The position numbers and the translations under genes were made by a program. Below, piece by piece: positions 1-11,911 of a stretch of DNA of 64,000 nucleotides. A model generated the notes under the pieces. It saw only the letters and a list, made by a program, of their open reading frames with translations, was not told where the DNA came from and did not search any database. How positions within the stretch are numbered: the stretch's first letter is position 1; every line of letters starts with the position of its first letter. This DNA comes from Brachionus manjavacas (Eukaryota; Rotifera; Eurotatoria; Ploima; Brachionidae), in contig JAHQIY010000013.1 of NCBI GenBank assembly GCA_019054805.1, positions 2,790,001 through 2,854,000 on the forward strand. The letters run 5' to 3'.

Positions 1-93
1 CAAACACATATACCGAATTTAAATTGCTAATCCGAATATTTTTTACTTAAATTTTTATTTAGATTAAATCTTTTTTTTGATTAAATTTTTTAT

Positions 94-438
94 TTAAGTT
101 TTACTTGCTAAACTGGAATAATCTTTGATGCACTTTAATTTTTTTTCCATCAATATTAGACCATGGCTATTTTGGTAATATTTTCCAATTGTGCAGTTTT
201 TAAAGATAGTACAATTTTGGCCTCTTAACAAAGCCATATTGCAGTCAACTTTTCTTGAACATTCGGATATGCACGCAATTGTGTTTTTCGTCTTCATTAC
301 TATTGTTTCCGTATAACTTTTACTTATTCCCAATACTTCTTTTCCATTTAATTTCCTAAAATATTCTTCGCTTTTTGCAGCATCACAAATCAAAGCCATT
401 AAATAGAGAATACTCAAAGTCAAAAGAAGAATTTTCAT
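94..438 (-). CDS. Small secreted protein with PAN/apple-like cysteine pattern
   Basis: An uninterrupted 114-residue reading frame. Residues 1-20 are a classic signal peptide (Met-Lys, then a Leu/Ile-rich core ending near Cys-Asp-Ala-Ala), so the product should enter the secretory pathway. After it come six cysteines between about residues 54 and 103, spaced as C-x3-C-x5-C-x9-C-x5-C followed by a late C, with the motif ACISECS. This resembles the PAN/apple fold, which is used in extracellular protein or glycan binding. Two Asn-x-Thr sites (NCT) could be glycosylated. The frame starts at the only good ATG and no intron is needed. The exact family is inferred from cysteine spacing only and the ligand is unknown. 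Confidence 0.55.
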   Translation of the reverse strand: MKILLLTLSILYLMALICDAAKSEEYFRKLNGKEVLGISKSYTETIVMKTKNTIACISECSRKVDCNMALLRGQNCTIFKNCTIGKYYQNSHGLILMEKKLKCIKDYSSLASKT

Positions 439-687
439 TTTAAGATAATGAGTTAAAATTTTCTGAAAATGTGAAAAATAAATTTATTTACTAAAAAAAT
501 TAATTACATCTTTAATATTGAGTAATTAAACTGGTTACCGGATTTCTGAATTTTGGAACAAAAATAAAATATCAAAATTGAAACTGAAATAGAATCTCCT
601 ATTGATAAAATAAAAAGAAAATTTCCCTTAATTGTAAAAGTCATATTGGTACTGAATTGTAGGGTTGAGTTTTCATCTTGATTTAGA

Positions 688-1584
688 ACTGATTTGTTCC
701 TATGGTTTTACCAAAATTTAGTAAACTTACAGGAATTCCGGTAATTTTACGTAAAATCGCAAAAGTGAATAAATAGTAAATTTACTGGTTAATAAACGGT
801 TAAATAACAGTAAATAAACAGTAATAAGTAAATTAATAACTTTTAAATAATTTCAATGTTAATAAAACTTAAATTTTACTTTTTTTTATTTTTTTATAAC
901 TTATTTTTACTATTTTTCACTAAAATCAATAAAAATTTACGTTTTTTTTTCGAAAATTTGGTTAAAAAAATACAATATTTTTTTATTTAATAAAAAATAA
1001 AAAAGGTGAAATAATTGCAAAAATCTGGATCTTTTTGGCCCTTTTGGTATTTACGAAATTTTACGTAAAATCCGTTAAATTCTGATAAATTTACGGGAAT
1101 TCCGGTAATTTTGGGGTTGTGAAGTTCATTTCAATTCGATCGTTTCAATTCAGAAAAACTTGAATAACTCTTTTACTAAAAGAGATAATTTAGTTCTGTA
1201 AAATGCTTAATGTTCAAGCAACTTTGCTTAATCCTAAAATATATGTCTGCAAAAAGTCTGCAATGTAATTGCACACTTGATTGTAATACTTTTTAATGGT
1301 ATGCAAAATGCAGAAAATTGCAAAGTATTTTGCAGACTTATTTTACTGCATTAAGCAAATTTTATTATAATTAAGCATTTTACAGAACTGAATTATCTCT
1401 TTTAGTAAAAAAGTTATTTAAGTTTTTCTGAATTGAAATGATCGAATTGAAACGAACTTCACAAGGTAAATTTACTGTTTTTCACTTTTACGATTTTACG
1501 TAAAATTGCCGGAATTCCTCTAAATTTACCAAAATTTTGGTAAATTCTCGTAAATTTTTGGTAAAACCATAGGAACAAATCAGT
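688..1584. mobile_element. Foldback (palindromic) non-autonomous element, outer copy
   Basis: The ends are inverted copies of each other. The left end starts ACTGATTTGTTCCTATGG and is followed by TTTTACCAAAATTTA, and the right end at 1550-1584 is its reverse complement. Subterminal blocks rich in ACGTAAATTTAC also pair across the element (about 740-780 with 1465-1530). There is no coding potential. A second, unrelated MITE is inserted in the right half (1113-1468). The same ACGTAAATTTAC vocabulary recurs in the large palindrome at 31593-32740. Confidence 0.7.
1113..1468. mobile_element. MITE with GTTGTGAAGTTC termini (hAT-like), copy 1
   Basis: A palindromic element with termini GGGGTTGTGAAGTTC and GAACTTCACAAG. 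Long inverted arms contain CAATTCAGAAAAACTTGA and GAGATAATTTAGTTCTGTAA on the left and their complements on the right. The centre carries ATGCAGAAAATTGCA-type repeats. Flanking GGTAATTT (left) and GGTAAATT (right) look like a slightly mutated 8-bp target duplication. A second copy lies at 57588-57915. It encodes nothing, so it would depend on a transposase supplied elsewhere; hAT is inferred only from the 8-bp duplication. Confidence 0.7.
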
Positions 1585-2164
1585 ACTGTAGCTTATTTAA
1601 AGGACCCAAGCAATTTAACTTTGAGAAAAATCTCTTACTTTTTGATTTAGCAAATTTAAACGAAGATGTTTGTATTCTGGTAAATGGAAAATTGCATCAA
1701 CGTAATTATGTTTAGCTAAGATTTTAAAAACGGTAAAGCATTAAATAAGTAGAATAACATTATGTCCTAACACAGAGTCGACCTATCTTACATTAAAATC
1801 CGCATAAATTCTTTGCTTACCTATAAATTATTAAAAAATACCTCTAAAATATAAAAACTTACCTCTAATATTAAAAGTTCACCTTTAATAATTTAAAGAG
1901 ACTTCTAAATCTAAAACAACTGATCAAAATATTTAAAAACCTGCTAATAAATAAAAACTGCAGCTAATTATTAAAAAAAAAAGCTAATCAATAAAAAATA
2001 TCTATTTTATGAATCAAACTCTGTTAATTAAAAAATTCAAATGTTTCATTTAATTGACATTTACTCATTGGTTTTTTTTACTATTGATAACTAATTAAGT
2101 AATTAGCTTTTAATTAATCTGACTATCAATCTATAAATACTTTTTTATAACAAAACTTGGAATG

Positions 2165-3105
2165 AATTTATGAATGGCTACTATTTAATCCAGTAGCAAA
2201 AATAATTAAAATAGTAGCAAATTTAATAAAAAATCGTAGCAAAAATTACACGTAGTAAATTAAATAAAAAAGTAGTTAAAAAAAGGTTGTTAATAGTAAA
2301 ATAAATTAATTAGTAGCAAAAGTATTTTTTCAATAGTAAATATAAATTAATTTAATTCTTGATTGATAACTACTCAATTATCAATTACTCAATATAATTG
2401 ATATATCACTTATTAATAACACTACTCAATTATCACTTATTAATGTATATAATGTAAAAAAATTTTGGAATTTAAATTTACAAATCTGAAAATTTAAAAA
2501 CTAAAAATGAGCGATACCGAATCTTCATCTACATCAATTCTCGTGACCCAAAGAAATGAAGAGGACACCGAAAATGATACCGAAATAGAAGAAATTCCCG
2601 TTAAAAAAGCAAGAAAAGCAAGCAGAGTTTATAATCATCATGCTGACTTTGAAACTTACAATCAAGCCCATGATATGATTAAAAATAAATTTGAAGGTTA
2701 TTCTTGGGCAGCAAAAGAAAAAACAACAAAGTTTTAACTACGAATTTCCAATTTCAATGGCTCAATCAATCAACCAAGATCCGCTTTCAAATGAAAATGA
2801 TAATGATCAAGATTTCAAACAATTCAAACAATTGTACAACCAACAAAATCTTCTAATTTAGCTCCGAGAAAAAGAGGCCGTCCTAGAAAAAATCCATAAA
2901 ATAACACTAAACAACATTTCTAAGTAATGTGTGAATTTTTTTATTAATAAATATTTGATATAATAATTTACTATTTTTTTTATTTTTTTACTACTGATAA
3001 ATTTATTTTGCTACTTTTACTAATGAATTTTTGCTTATATTTTTATTTTTTTTGCTACGAATTTAATAATTTTTACTACAAAAATAATTTGTAGCCATTT
3101 ATGAA
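2165..3105 (+). mobile_element. Internally deleted MULE-like element
   Basis: The left end TTTATGAATGGCTACTA and right end TAGCCATTTATGAA are inverted, with subterminal AGTAGCAAAA blocks on both sides. The only open frame, 2507-2737 (76 aa), has an acidic Ser/Thr-rich start, a basic stretch KKARKAS, then a segment resembling the N-terminal DNA-binding part of MULE transposases (HADFETYNQAHDMIKNKF). After a break, a tail with the AT-hook RKRGRPRKN follows at about 2862-2899. N- and C-terminal transposase pieces joined without a catalytic core indicate an internal deletion, so the element is non-autonomous. Confidence 0.55.
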
Positions 3106-3149
3106 TCGTGTAAAATGGAAAATACAGAATCTTCTGAGCATTTTTTAGA

Positions 3150-4326
3150 AAATGAAATCGGTGAGACCATAAATTGCTGAAGAGATCGAGAGTCAGCCAC
3201 GTCCGAATAGAGGAAAAGGTCTAGTCTACGATCATTTATGTAACTTTGAATCGTTCGAAAAATCAATGAAGAGATCAAAAATGGAAAAATTGGTCACAAT
3301 CAATGGATATTTTGTGGACTCAAAAATACTCAAAACAAATATTGGTACGATTGTTCATTTTCAAAGCATGGGTGCAAGGTTGGAATGTTTTTATTGATAA
3401 CATCCGACAATGTAAAGAATTTATTCGTTTCAAACAATGAACACGATAATCACGAAAAGATGCCAGAGACTACGATAAAGTGCCACAACAAGTTTACGAT
3501 AAAATAGTCGAATTTGAAGGATTGGGTCAGAGGCCTAAAGACATTAAATCGAAGCTAGTCGAAATCGGTTTACAGCCTCCTAAAGACAGTCAAATCACCT
3601 ATCTTCTCCGTTCAATTCGAAGCAATAAACAGACAACAAACAAGCAAATATCGACAAACGAATTCAAAGAATGGTGTGAAAGACACGAATATTCCGGACG
3701 ATGAAGACAAAGTTTTTGTCGGGAAAAATGAATTTCAGAGTTTACCGGAGCAAACTTTTCGTGTATTCTTAACAACAAAACGCTTAATATCGTTAGCTAT
3801 TTTGACGAAACATTTATTATCAGACGCAACTTACAAACTGACTTATGGAAATTTTCCTGTTTAAACTGGTGGAACAACCTATAAAGATAAAAAATTTCAT
3901 CCGTTCGTCTTAAATGTTTCTTTTCAATTAACCGTATCGAAGTCGACCTAAGTTGGAGATAATCATCGTGTACTTGCTGGTTTGGTCTTAAAGACTATCA
4001 TTGTGATCATCAAATAGCTACTTGTGCAAGATTGAAAAAATGTAGCTTTGACTTAGTAACTTTGGATTTACCAATTGAATCGAACAGAAAAAGGGGAGCA
4101 CCAAGAAAAATGCATCGTGTTTTCAACTTCAGAAAAATGAAACAAATTCATCAAATGAACCTGCAAAAGGCATTGAATCAGATAATGAGGACGATGAGTC
4201 TGAAATAGCTCCTCAACCGTCGAAAAGAATTCGTGTTGATGAAACGAAAAAGTATTGTCGAGTTTGTAACTCAGAAATGCGTATGAAACGTTATTTGTAT
4301 TGTCCAAACAAATGCAAACAAAATTG
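3150..4326 (+). pseudogene. MULE transposase remnant
   Basis: Several broken frames together follow the order of a MULE transposase. A FLYWCH-like DNA-binding segment comes first (RPNRGKGLVYDHLCNFESF, 3201-3260). A linker with QVYDKIVEFEGLGQRPKDIK (3483-3545) follows, then the start of the DDE core with DATYKLTYGNFPV and TGGTTYKDKKFHPF (3820-3905). The C-terminus has Cys-x2-Cys and Cys-x3-Cys pairs (4255-4326). At least three frameshifts or stops interrupt it, so no functional enzyme can be made. The short apparent reading frames inside are fragments of this one gene. Confidence 0.6.
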
Positions 4327-4552
4327 AATATTACTTTCTTTTTTTTCTCTAATTAGCTTTTTATTTTTTCTTTAATTAGATTTTATTTTAATAAAATATC
4401 TGCTACATTACTAGTTTAGATACTTTTTTATTAGAATAGATTTTTTTATTAAAATAGCTTATAAATTACAATTTAGCTTATGTTTTAATAAATTAGAGGT
4501 AAATTGTTATATTTTAGAGGTACTTTTTAATAATTTAGATGTAAGTCAAAAA

Positions 4553-5640
4553 CATATGCCATTAAAATTGCTATGGATTTTAAATGTATGACTGAATTAC
4601 ACTGAGTTGAAGACATAAAAGAAATTTTGTTTATGGAAAAAGTTTTTGTATTGTTCAGATAACAATACACGGTAGTTAGAGCATCTAGGCTTATGATTGA
4701 AGAAATTGATCGTCTTCCTATTCGTTGCATGGGACACATACTCCAGTCAGCTGTTAAAAAAGTATTGAATAACTGTAACTCTTTCCAAAATAGTCAATTA
4801 AATGGTTCAATTGCTGATGTAATGTAACGCATTTGGAATTGTGGCAAATTTAAGATTTATGGCTTTTGATACTGAATGATAGCAATGATAATTTTTTTAG
4901 ATAAGACCAACACCCAAATTTACTAGTAGCCAAGTTATCTGTATTAAAATCGAAAATTCTAAAATTGGCTCTTTAATCCATTGGTAAATCGAAATTTAAA
5001 TCTTTAGTCTTAAAATAGTTCTTATTTATATAGTCACTGTTTATAAAATCATTGAATTTATTTGAAGTCAAAATGAAAATATTTGATTTTTTGCCGGTAA
5101 AACCCTTTAAAATAGATTCAGGTAAACGTAAAAAATTATCCCATGTTTTAGCGTTAGCTCTAATGATGTACTAAACTGTCTTTCAGTTAATGGATTTTAA
5201 CTATCAGTTAATGAAAAACTATACTAACAAGCTAAATTTCATTTTATCACACATTTAAAAATATCCAATTCCTAATACTTACTTTATCTTTCCAGTTTAA
5301 AAACTTAACTTATTGTCAATGATTTTACAAATTTTAAGCCATTTTTATAACAAAAAAATTGCAAGTTGAAAAATAAAATCTAAATAAAGATTTGCTTAAT
5401 TCAATTAAATAGAGACAAAGGAATTTCAGTGCATTAAAACGTGCGAACGGGGTCTCGGTACACCTTGGTTAGTAATTTTCATCATTCACCAATACTGCCG
5501 TTTTTAGCTTCTACATGAAAAGCTTCCTTCAAAGATGAAACAAGTGTCCACTGCTGAGGCTATCGAATTACCACTCTCTTGCGGCACAACTCTAAACCTA
5601 CACTGAAACTCCTCTAAGTCTCTTTCCAATTATAAGGTTG
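4553..5640 (+). other. Intergenic stretch with weak hAT-like remnant
   Basis: Around 4675-4828 the + strand reads EEIDRLPIRCMGHILQSAVK, resembling the RC-(F/M)-(A/G)-H-x-L-Q segment of hAT transposases, and then stops. 5380-5640 is less AT-rich than its surroundings and shows no frame, tRNA or repeat that I recognise. Nothing else here is supportable. Confidence 0.3.
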
Positions 5641-5689
5641 TACATCTAAAAACATGAAAATAAAAAAAATGAACTAATAATTAAATAAT

Positions 5690-6165
5690 TATTTTTTTTT
5701 TGCAAGCATTTATTCCAAAAGGCGCTTTATTAATTGAATGGTCATGATCAAAATTTCCTAAATAAATAGATACACTGGTATCGAAATCACATACAATTTG
5801 GCTTGGCATGATGTACCTTTATTACAAAAATAATATTCTTTTATTCCATTTTTGGTTTCAACTCTACGTATATTACATCAACCATTGACGAAATCACTTT
5901 TTATATGCTTGATAGAATCACTGTAGCTATCGAATTTTTAACTAATCATGTACACATTTCTTTTTCGACTTTTACCTTCACCTCCATGTTCATTGCCAAT
6001 AGTGTCTTCTTCTTCCTGAAAACAATCAAGAACAACGTCTTAAAATTCTTCAAGTTTCTGAGTTTCTTCAGAAGGTGTTTCATTTTCTACACCAACATTA
6101 ACATCATCTTGGACTTTAATAAACTTAGTATTTTTGCATATGTTATTTTTTTAGCAAGAAATTAA
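5690..6165 (-). pseudogene. MULE/FLYWCH-type DNA-binding fragment
   Basis: Read on the minus strand, with two or three frame breaks. An acidic leader (NVGVENETPSEETQ) precedes a segment with FDSYSDSIKHIKSDF and then IRRVETKNGIKEYYFCNKG and a later Cys. This is the aromatic/Cys pattern of the N-terminal zinc-binding domain of MULE transposases. It ends in a stretch like SINKAPFGINACKK. The catalytic core is missing. Probably part of the same decayed element as 6401-6673. Confidence 0.45.
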
Positions 6166-6400
6166 TTATTCTAAAAATACACAATTTGTTCTTATTTAAT
6201 TATCATCCGTGGTAAAATGACTTAACCTAAGATATAACAGCACTTATTAATAAAAAAATAATGACATAAAATGCTATTCACATCAAGAAACATGATTTTT
6301 TTAATATTATTGTTAAAAATCATTTTTTTCCAATTTATTTATTTTTTCTTTATCAATAAAATTTTTACATTTTTCTTTCAAATTATTTTGAAAATTTAAC

Positions 6401-6673
6401 TCAAAAGGTTCGAAAAGGAGGTGAACTATGCAAACCTATGGTCAGTTCTAGGTCCTCTACTTTCTCAGACCTTTTCAATGATTTGCCATTTTTTTTTAAT
6501 GACATTAATAGTAAATTTATTTGTTGGACTCTTCCAAAATCTCCAAAGACACATAACGGTTGATAAATTTTTCCTTTTCCTCTTGTAACAGCAACAACTT
6601 CATCATCAATATCATCAGCGTCCAATATTGACTCGTCAGGGTTATTCAAGAGAATACCTTCGCTACTTGACAT
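6401..6673 (-). pseudogene. MULE transposase N-terminal fragment
   Basis: A 90-residue frame that starts Met-Ser-Ser-Ser-Glu, has an acidic stretch (DESILDADDIDDE) and then RGKGKIYQPLCVFGDF. The last segment is clearly related to RGKGLVYDHLCNFESF in the MULE remnant at 3201-3260. The reading frame ends before any catalytic domain. The upstream side (6700-6800) carries the AAATTAGAGGTAAG terminal-repeat vocabulary of the 1814-4552 element. Confidence 0.45.
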
Positions 6674-7746
6674 TTTTGGAAATTTTTTGAGGGAGGTATT
6701 ATTAATTAAGACGTGTTTTTATTATTTTAGATGAGTTTTTATTAAATTAGAGGTAAGCTTATTAAATTAGCGGTATTTTTATTATTAAAAATAGCGGTAT
6801 GCAAAAATTATTCGCCTTTAATAACTAAATGATTGCAGATGATACAACATTTAGTTTTTCAAACATAGATATTGAAACAGTTCTTAGGAGTTTAAATTTT
6901 ACAATCAATAATTTAAATGATTGGTGCCATTTCAAAGATCTAGACTTTATAAAACTTGATTGTAGCATATTCATTTTTATTTTTTTAAATTTTATAATTT
7001 TTTTAAATTTTAAATTAATAATTTTATATAGAATTCAAATAAATGAAATGTTAATCAGTCTTACTGATAGCAACACTACCCTGTTGATTAACTTTGAAAC
7101 TTAAACAAAAAATTAAAATTTTTTTTTAGTTGAAACTTTTACGACCGCTCTTGGACTTTGACTAAACCAGGCTTATTTGTATTTTGGAAATTACTTTTAT
7201 TCTTAATGGATCTATCTTAGTAGCATCTAGGACCAAATAAAAAGGCAAATTTATCCATTTTTTATATGATCTATATGATCTCAATTATTTTTTATTTTAA
7301 TTCTAAATCCATTGGCATCCGTGCTATCTATTTTGTTTGAATCTTGTTTGAAATTTTACAATCAAATTATTTTTCTGAAAACCAGATTTTTGCTTCTAAT
7401 TAATAGCCAATTTTTTTATATAAAAAAATTTTATTTTTTACTTTTATCACATTTTCTTCGAAAAACCAAGAATTCTGGTAAATTCAGCAAAATTTTGTTT
7501 AAATCATTCTCAAAAATCAGAAATGTAGCTCATTTTTAGAAGAATTCAATTTCTTTTAAATTCGAATATGTTAAATAAAATTTGAAAAAAAAAAATAAAA
7601 AAATAAACCCCATTTTTATGTTTGCTTGTAATCTAAAATTTATCATAAATTATTGGACTCGATATAAAATCGGACCCGAACATCTTTTAAATTCAACTCA
7701 TGTGATATAAATTTTGAATTTTAAATAAATTATTAAGCTAATTAAA
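6674..7746. other. AT-rich intergenic region upstream of HROB-like gene
   Basis: 6690-6810 is a degraded MULE terminus. The rest is AT-rich with hydrophobic open frames caused by runs of T; I see no gene in it. The promoter of the + strand gene at 7747 should lie at the right end, but no TATA box or known site stands out. Confidence 0.4.
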
Positions 7747-10700
7747 ATGTCATTTTTTGACTCAACATTGCACATCAACTTGTCCCAGCTGAACGAAGAT
7801 GACCTGAACCTGGACTTGGACGACGAAGACGACTTCAAAAAGCCCAGTCCAATTGACTCCAACAACAACAAAAATTCCCAGCCCAGAGTTGCAGAAAGTG
7901 CCAAGACAGACCTCAACGAATCAGTAATCACTGGACACCAGAAAGACCTAGAGACAACGCTGGACGACCTGTTCCAAGGCGAAGATGAGGAAGACTTTCT
8001 GATCCGAACTCAGCCCATGTTTTCCAGCACCCAAGCAACCCAGTCCACGGCCACCTCACCTCAGCTAATCATCAGCACTCAATCAGCCGGAGAACTCTTA
8101 AAAAAAGTCCACTCCATCAACGAGACTATTTGCGAGGCCAGTTCCAACTCAGATCTTACCATTTGGCACCAGGCTCAACTGGACCTTGGCCAACGGCTGT
8201 CTCACATTGGCATGGATCAAAACCTTCTCAACAAATACACTCTAGACTTCTATTATAAAAAAGTAGAATTAAATAAATTTTTTTTTAATTATTTTTTTAT
8301 TTCTCAATTAAGTTTTTTGATTACAGTCTGCTGAGGATTTGCGAGAATGGTCTGCGCAAGCTGCCATTGCTGTGTTTGTGGATAAAAGAAATCAGTCGTA
8401 ATGACCGAAACTCGAATGCCACAGTGACCCTTACCGATGGTGTTGAATCAATTAAGGGCACTATTTCGAAGCTAATTGCCTCGAACAATTGGGAACTACT
8501 TCACATTGGTTCGGTCCTGCTTCTCCAAAATGTAACCATCTAATTTTTGAATTTTTTTGTCAAATTTTGCCATAGGTTTGTCTTCTAAGGGTGAACTATG
8601 CCAAAAATGGCTACCATCTGAACATAAATAAGCCAAATTTGGTCATGGTGTACCACAAAAGTGAGAAAAAAGTGCAAAGACACGAATTCAACGAGTTCAG
8701 ATCGGACACTATCAAGGACCTAATTGAACATTTTGAAAAAACCTATGTTTTTATAGACACTAGTTTGATTAAAATGAATACAAGCTCGAATAAGTCGTGT
8801 CTTGGCACTTCGGTTGCCAAGCCGCCAAGGCCGGCTCCTTACCAAGTTCCGTCTCTTAAAAACAACCGAAATCTTAGCTCTCTCCGCAACCAGAACCAGA
8901 ACAAACTTAGCAATTCATCCAGTGATGTGAATGCCAACCAAACTGTCCAAAAAGAAATGAGCCAAGGTATGTGTTTGAAATATTTTTTATTAATTAGTAA
9001 AAAAAAATAAAAAAACCTTTCTATAAAAAATTAATCATTTTCAGATTTTTTATGTGGAAACACTTAAATGATGTTTAATTAATTTTGCCGAGTTGATTTT
9101 ATTTTTAAAAATAAAAAATTCGATAAAATCTGTCAATTTCTAACTTTCTAACATGACATATACTTTTTTTTATTAATAATTAAGCTTCATTTGTATAAAA
9201 TAATCTTTATTGAATAAATTTAAATAAATATGATAGTTCACCTTTTATCATTTTTTGTTATCAATTGTTCACATTAGATAAAAAAGAATAAATTTGTTAC
9301 TAATCAATCAAATAAATTATATTTTATTCAATTATTAAAATTATATCAAGAAAGGTTTATTTTTAATGGCATTTTAAACAGAATTTGCAGCACGAAGTAC
9401 TTAAGGCATAGTCTGATTAAGAATTTAAATTTTTTTTAGGAATTTTTATTTTAAAATTCACAATTTTTAAAATAATCTTTAACAATTCGATTTAAAAATA
9501 TCAATAGGACAATACTGATTGATAGAACAAGAACTTGAAACAGTTGTTATTTTCAGAAAATTTAAAAATAACTTTTTTTTAACTTGCTGTGTTTTAAAAT
9601 ATTATTTCTTTTAATAATGTCAAAGTTTTAGGTGATAATTAAATGATCTTGCTGTGAAAAAAAATTAGCTTTAAGAAAAAAAATTATATCAAAAGAGTAT
9701 TTTAGCTTGGGAAAAAAAAAATTATTTTTTATTCTAAAAATTACACTACACTAAGAAATGTTCTTTATTTTTAAAAATAACTTTTTTTTAACTTGTTGTG
9801 TTTTAAGAAATTATTTCTTTTAATAATGTCAAAGTTTTAGGTGATAATTAAATGATCTTGCCGTGAAAAAAAATTAGCTTTTTAATAATGTCCAAGTTTT
9901 TATCATTTTAATTTTTTTGGAGAAATTTAGTTCGAGTACCACAAATTTTGAATAAAATAACCCAAATTTTTAATTTTCCCCAAATATTAAACAAATTCCC
10001 CAATTATTAATTTTATTCATAAAAAAATTAATTAACACTAAATTAAATAGAAATCCACCGTTTTAACTTATTGATACTTTTTAATAAAAAATGATAACAA
10101 ATTTAAGAAAAAGTACCTAAGTAATTAGAAGAGAGTGTTTGTAAGAAAATAGATAATATTCAATCGAGTTTTATGCTGAAATTCATGTCAGCCATATTTT
10201 TCTAGAAAGTTGTTTGTGACATTGAAGTTATTAGCTTCAATTCTAAATTTAAATAATTTAAAAATCGAAAAATTATAACTTTTAGCAAGTTTAATTTCTG
10301 CATTTTTTTGATAAATAACATTCAAGAGTGGATGGTAAATCAAAGTAAAGCAAAGTGAGAGAGTATGTTTTTACGATGAAAAGTCTTCTATAAGTAAGTT
10401 TTGAACAATTAAGAAAATAAGATAATTTAACACTGAACCTTTGGGTGAAGCAGATTTAGGCGTCTTTTGAGTGAGTTAATTATAAAATGTAAATTTAATT
10501 TATGTTTCGTAAACTTTGGATAAACAAAAAGTGGAACATTACTTTTTTTTATTACAAAATTACCTAAATTCAAAGTACCTATATTTTGTAATTAAATTAA
10601 TTTTTTTTAAATAATTTTGTAATAAAAAAAAATTAATTTTAGGTACTTTGTACCTAAATTTTGTAATAAAAAAAAATTATTTAAATTTGTTATCATTTTT

Positions 10701-11225
10701 TTAATAAATTTATAAACTTAGTAATTAGGGAATTTATTTAATATTTCGGGAAAAAAAATTTTTTTTTTAGCTTTAAGAAAAAAAAGTAAAACAAAAAAAG
10801 ATATTTTTGCTTTAAAAAAAAAAAAATTTTCTTAGTTTTTAAAAATCAAATAGTTGGTAAAAGAAAGAAGATATAGAAAAGAAGAATTTTCACATCGAAA
10901 TTTGGTAATCGATTTATCATTCTAAAGGAAAGAAATTTAAAATAATTTTGGTAAATTGAATATCAGTTTTAATTTTTTTAAAAAATAAATAAATTATTTT
11001 ATAATGTATAAAAACGTACTATTTAAGATTCAGTAAGAAAAGCAGTTTAAAATTTAAGATAGAATTTTAACTTGTTATGATCAATTCACCAAAATTTAAT
11101 TGAACATCATAAATTTGACAGATTATTTATTTTTGGTATTAATTTAATTACCCTTTTAATTTTGTTTAGATGTGTTTTCGCAGCTAATTTTTGGCATTGA
11201 AGACGAATTATTGAAAGACGACTGA
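7747..11225 (+). CDS. HROB: HROB-like homologous recombination OB-fold protein
   Basis: Proposed exons: 7747-8262, 8346-8531, 8576-8966, 11170-11225. Exon 1 encodes an acidic low-complexity N-terminus. Exons 2-3 encode the OB-fold: KLPLLCLWIKEI, NATVTLTDGVESIKGTIS, LLHIGSVLLLQN, joined in phase to VCLLRVNYAKNGYHLNI and NKPNLVMVY. This order matches HROB (C17orf53), which recruits the MCM8-MCM9 helicase in homologous recombination; the function is inferred from that family. Exon 3 ends MSQ plus one base and joins in phase to VFSQLIFGIEDELLKDD. The exon 1/2 junction is uncertain: the best acceptor (after 8326) gives the wrong phase, while an AG at 8345 restores it, so an indel or another donor is possible. 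The gene ends 117 bp from the convergent NDUFB9. Confidence 0.75.
8967..11169 (+). other. Large last intron of the HROB-like gene
   Basis: Donor GTATGT, acceptor TTTGTTTAG; the phase fits on both sides. At 2.2 kb it is far longer than the other introns of the gene (44-84 bp). It holds a tandem-like duplication: about 90 bp around 9565-9660 recur at 9770-9880 (shared AATAACTTTTTTTTAACTTG and TGATAATTAAATGATCTTG). It also holds an inverted pair at about 10545-10670 built on TACCTAAATT and TTTTGTAATAA. No coding sequence is visible. Confidence 0.55.
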
Positions 11226-11342
11226 AAACCACCGTTATGAACAAAATTATTTTAAAAATTTAAATAAATTTTTTTTGAATAATGTTTATTTTTAATTTAA
11301 AAATATGAAATCAATTTGAAATTAAAAGAGAGAGAATAAATT

Positions 11343-11911
11343 TTAATGGTGAGCGTCCATGTCATGAATTTCATGCGGATGGCCTTCTTCTTCGGGGTTG
11401 AATTTGCTAGCTCCATATTTCTTCACATACCAATCAATGTGGTCTTTTTTAAGAGCTATTCTTTTGGAGAAATAGTCCGGAAATTGGGCCTTCTCCATCG
11501 GGTGCCATGTGTCCAAGACCCAGTCAGGTGATATCGGCTCGCGGCCGTAAGAGACTCCTCCAGGACAGTTCGGAACTAGAAAAAAAATAATTCCATTGAA
11601 TTATTTCTTAATTTAAAAGTTACACTGAAGTGGGTTGGGGTGTAGATTTTTGTCTAGTTCTTGTTCGCCTTGGGCCAGCAAAGCTTGGGCTTTGACCAAA
11701 TCAAGCACGTTTCGATTTTTTTCGAATCTGTCTCTCAAAACTATTGCCCTAAATCGCCACTCATCTCTAAACAAAAAAATTTTAATAAATATCAAATGAT
11801 TTTTGTGGCAGACCTTTCTGGGTACCAGCTTCTCTCGTTTTTGACGGCAGCTTTATACAAGCGTAGAACACGCTGACGATGGGTTAGCAGACTGGTTTGA
11901 AGAAATGACAT
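11343..11911 (-). CDS. NDUFB9: NADH dehydrogenase 1 beta subcomplex subunit 9 (LYR protein)
   Basis: Exons on the minus strand: 11814-11911, 11624-11766, 11343-11575; all junctions are GT-AG and in phase, giving 157 residues. The protein opens MSFLQTSLLTHRQRVLRLYKAA, an LYR/complex1 motif (LRLYK), continues SWYPERDEWRF and VLRDRFEKN, then LHPNPLQFPNCPGG and WVLDTWHPMEKAQFPDYFSK. These correspond one by one to NDUFB9 (B22), an accessory subunit of mitochondrial complex I in the membrane-arm P module that is thought to bind acyl carrier protein through the LYR domain. The C-terminus is acidic and His-rich (EEEGHPHEIHDMDAHH). The first exon and upstream sequence are duplicated at 17530-19060. 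Confidence 0.9.

Larger units (their letters stand above)
1814..4552 (+). mobile_element. Decayed MULE transposon with nested insertion
   Basis: The terminal inverted repeats are about 43 bp. The left one (1814-1856) reads GCTTACCTATAAATTATTAA then a block ending CCTCTAAAATATAA, and the right one (4506-4552) is its near-exact complement. Inside lies a transposase broken by stops and frameshifts (3150-4326). A smaller related element (2165-3105) is inserted in its left half. Similar terminal blocks (AAATTAGAGGTAAG) recur at 6700-6800. Confidence 0.65.
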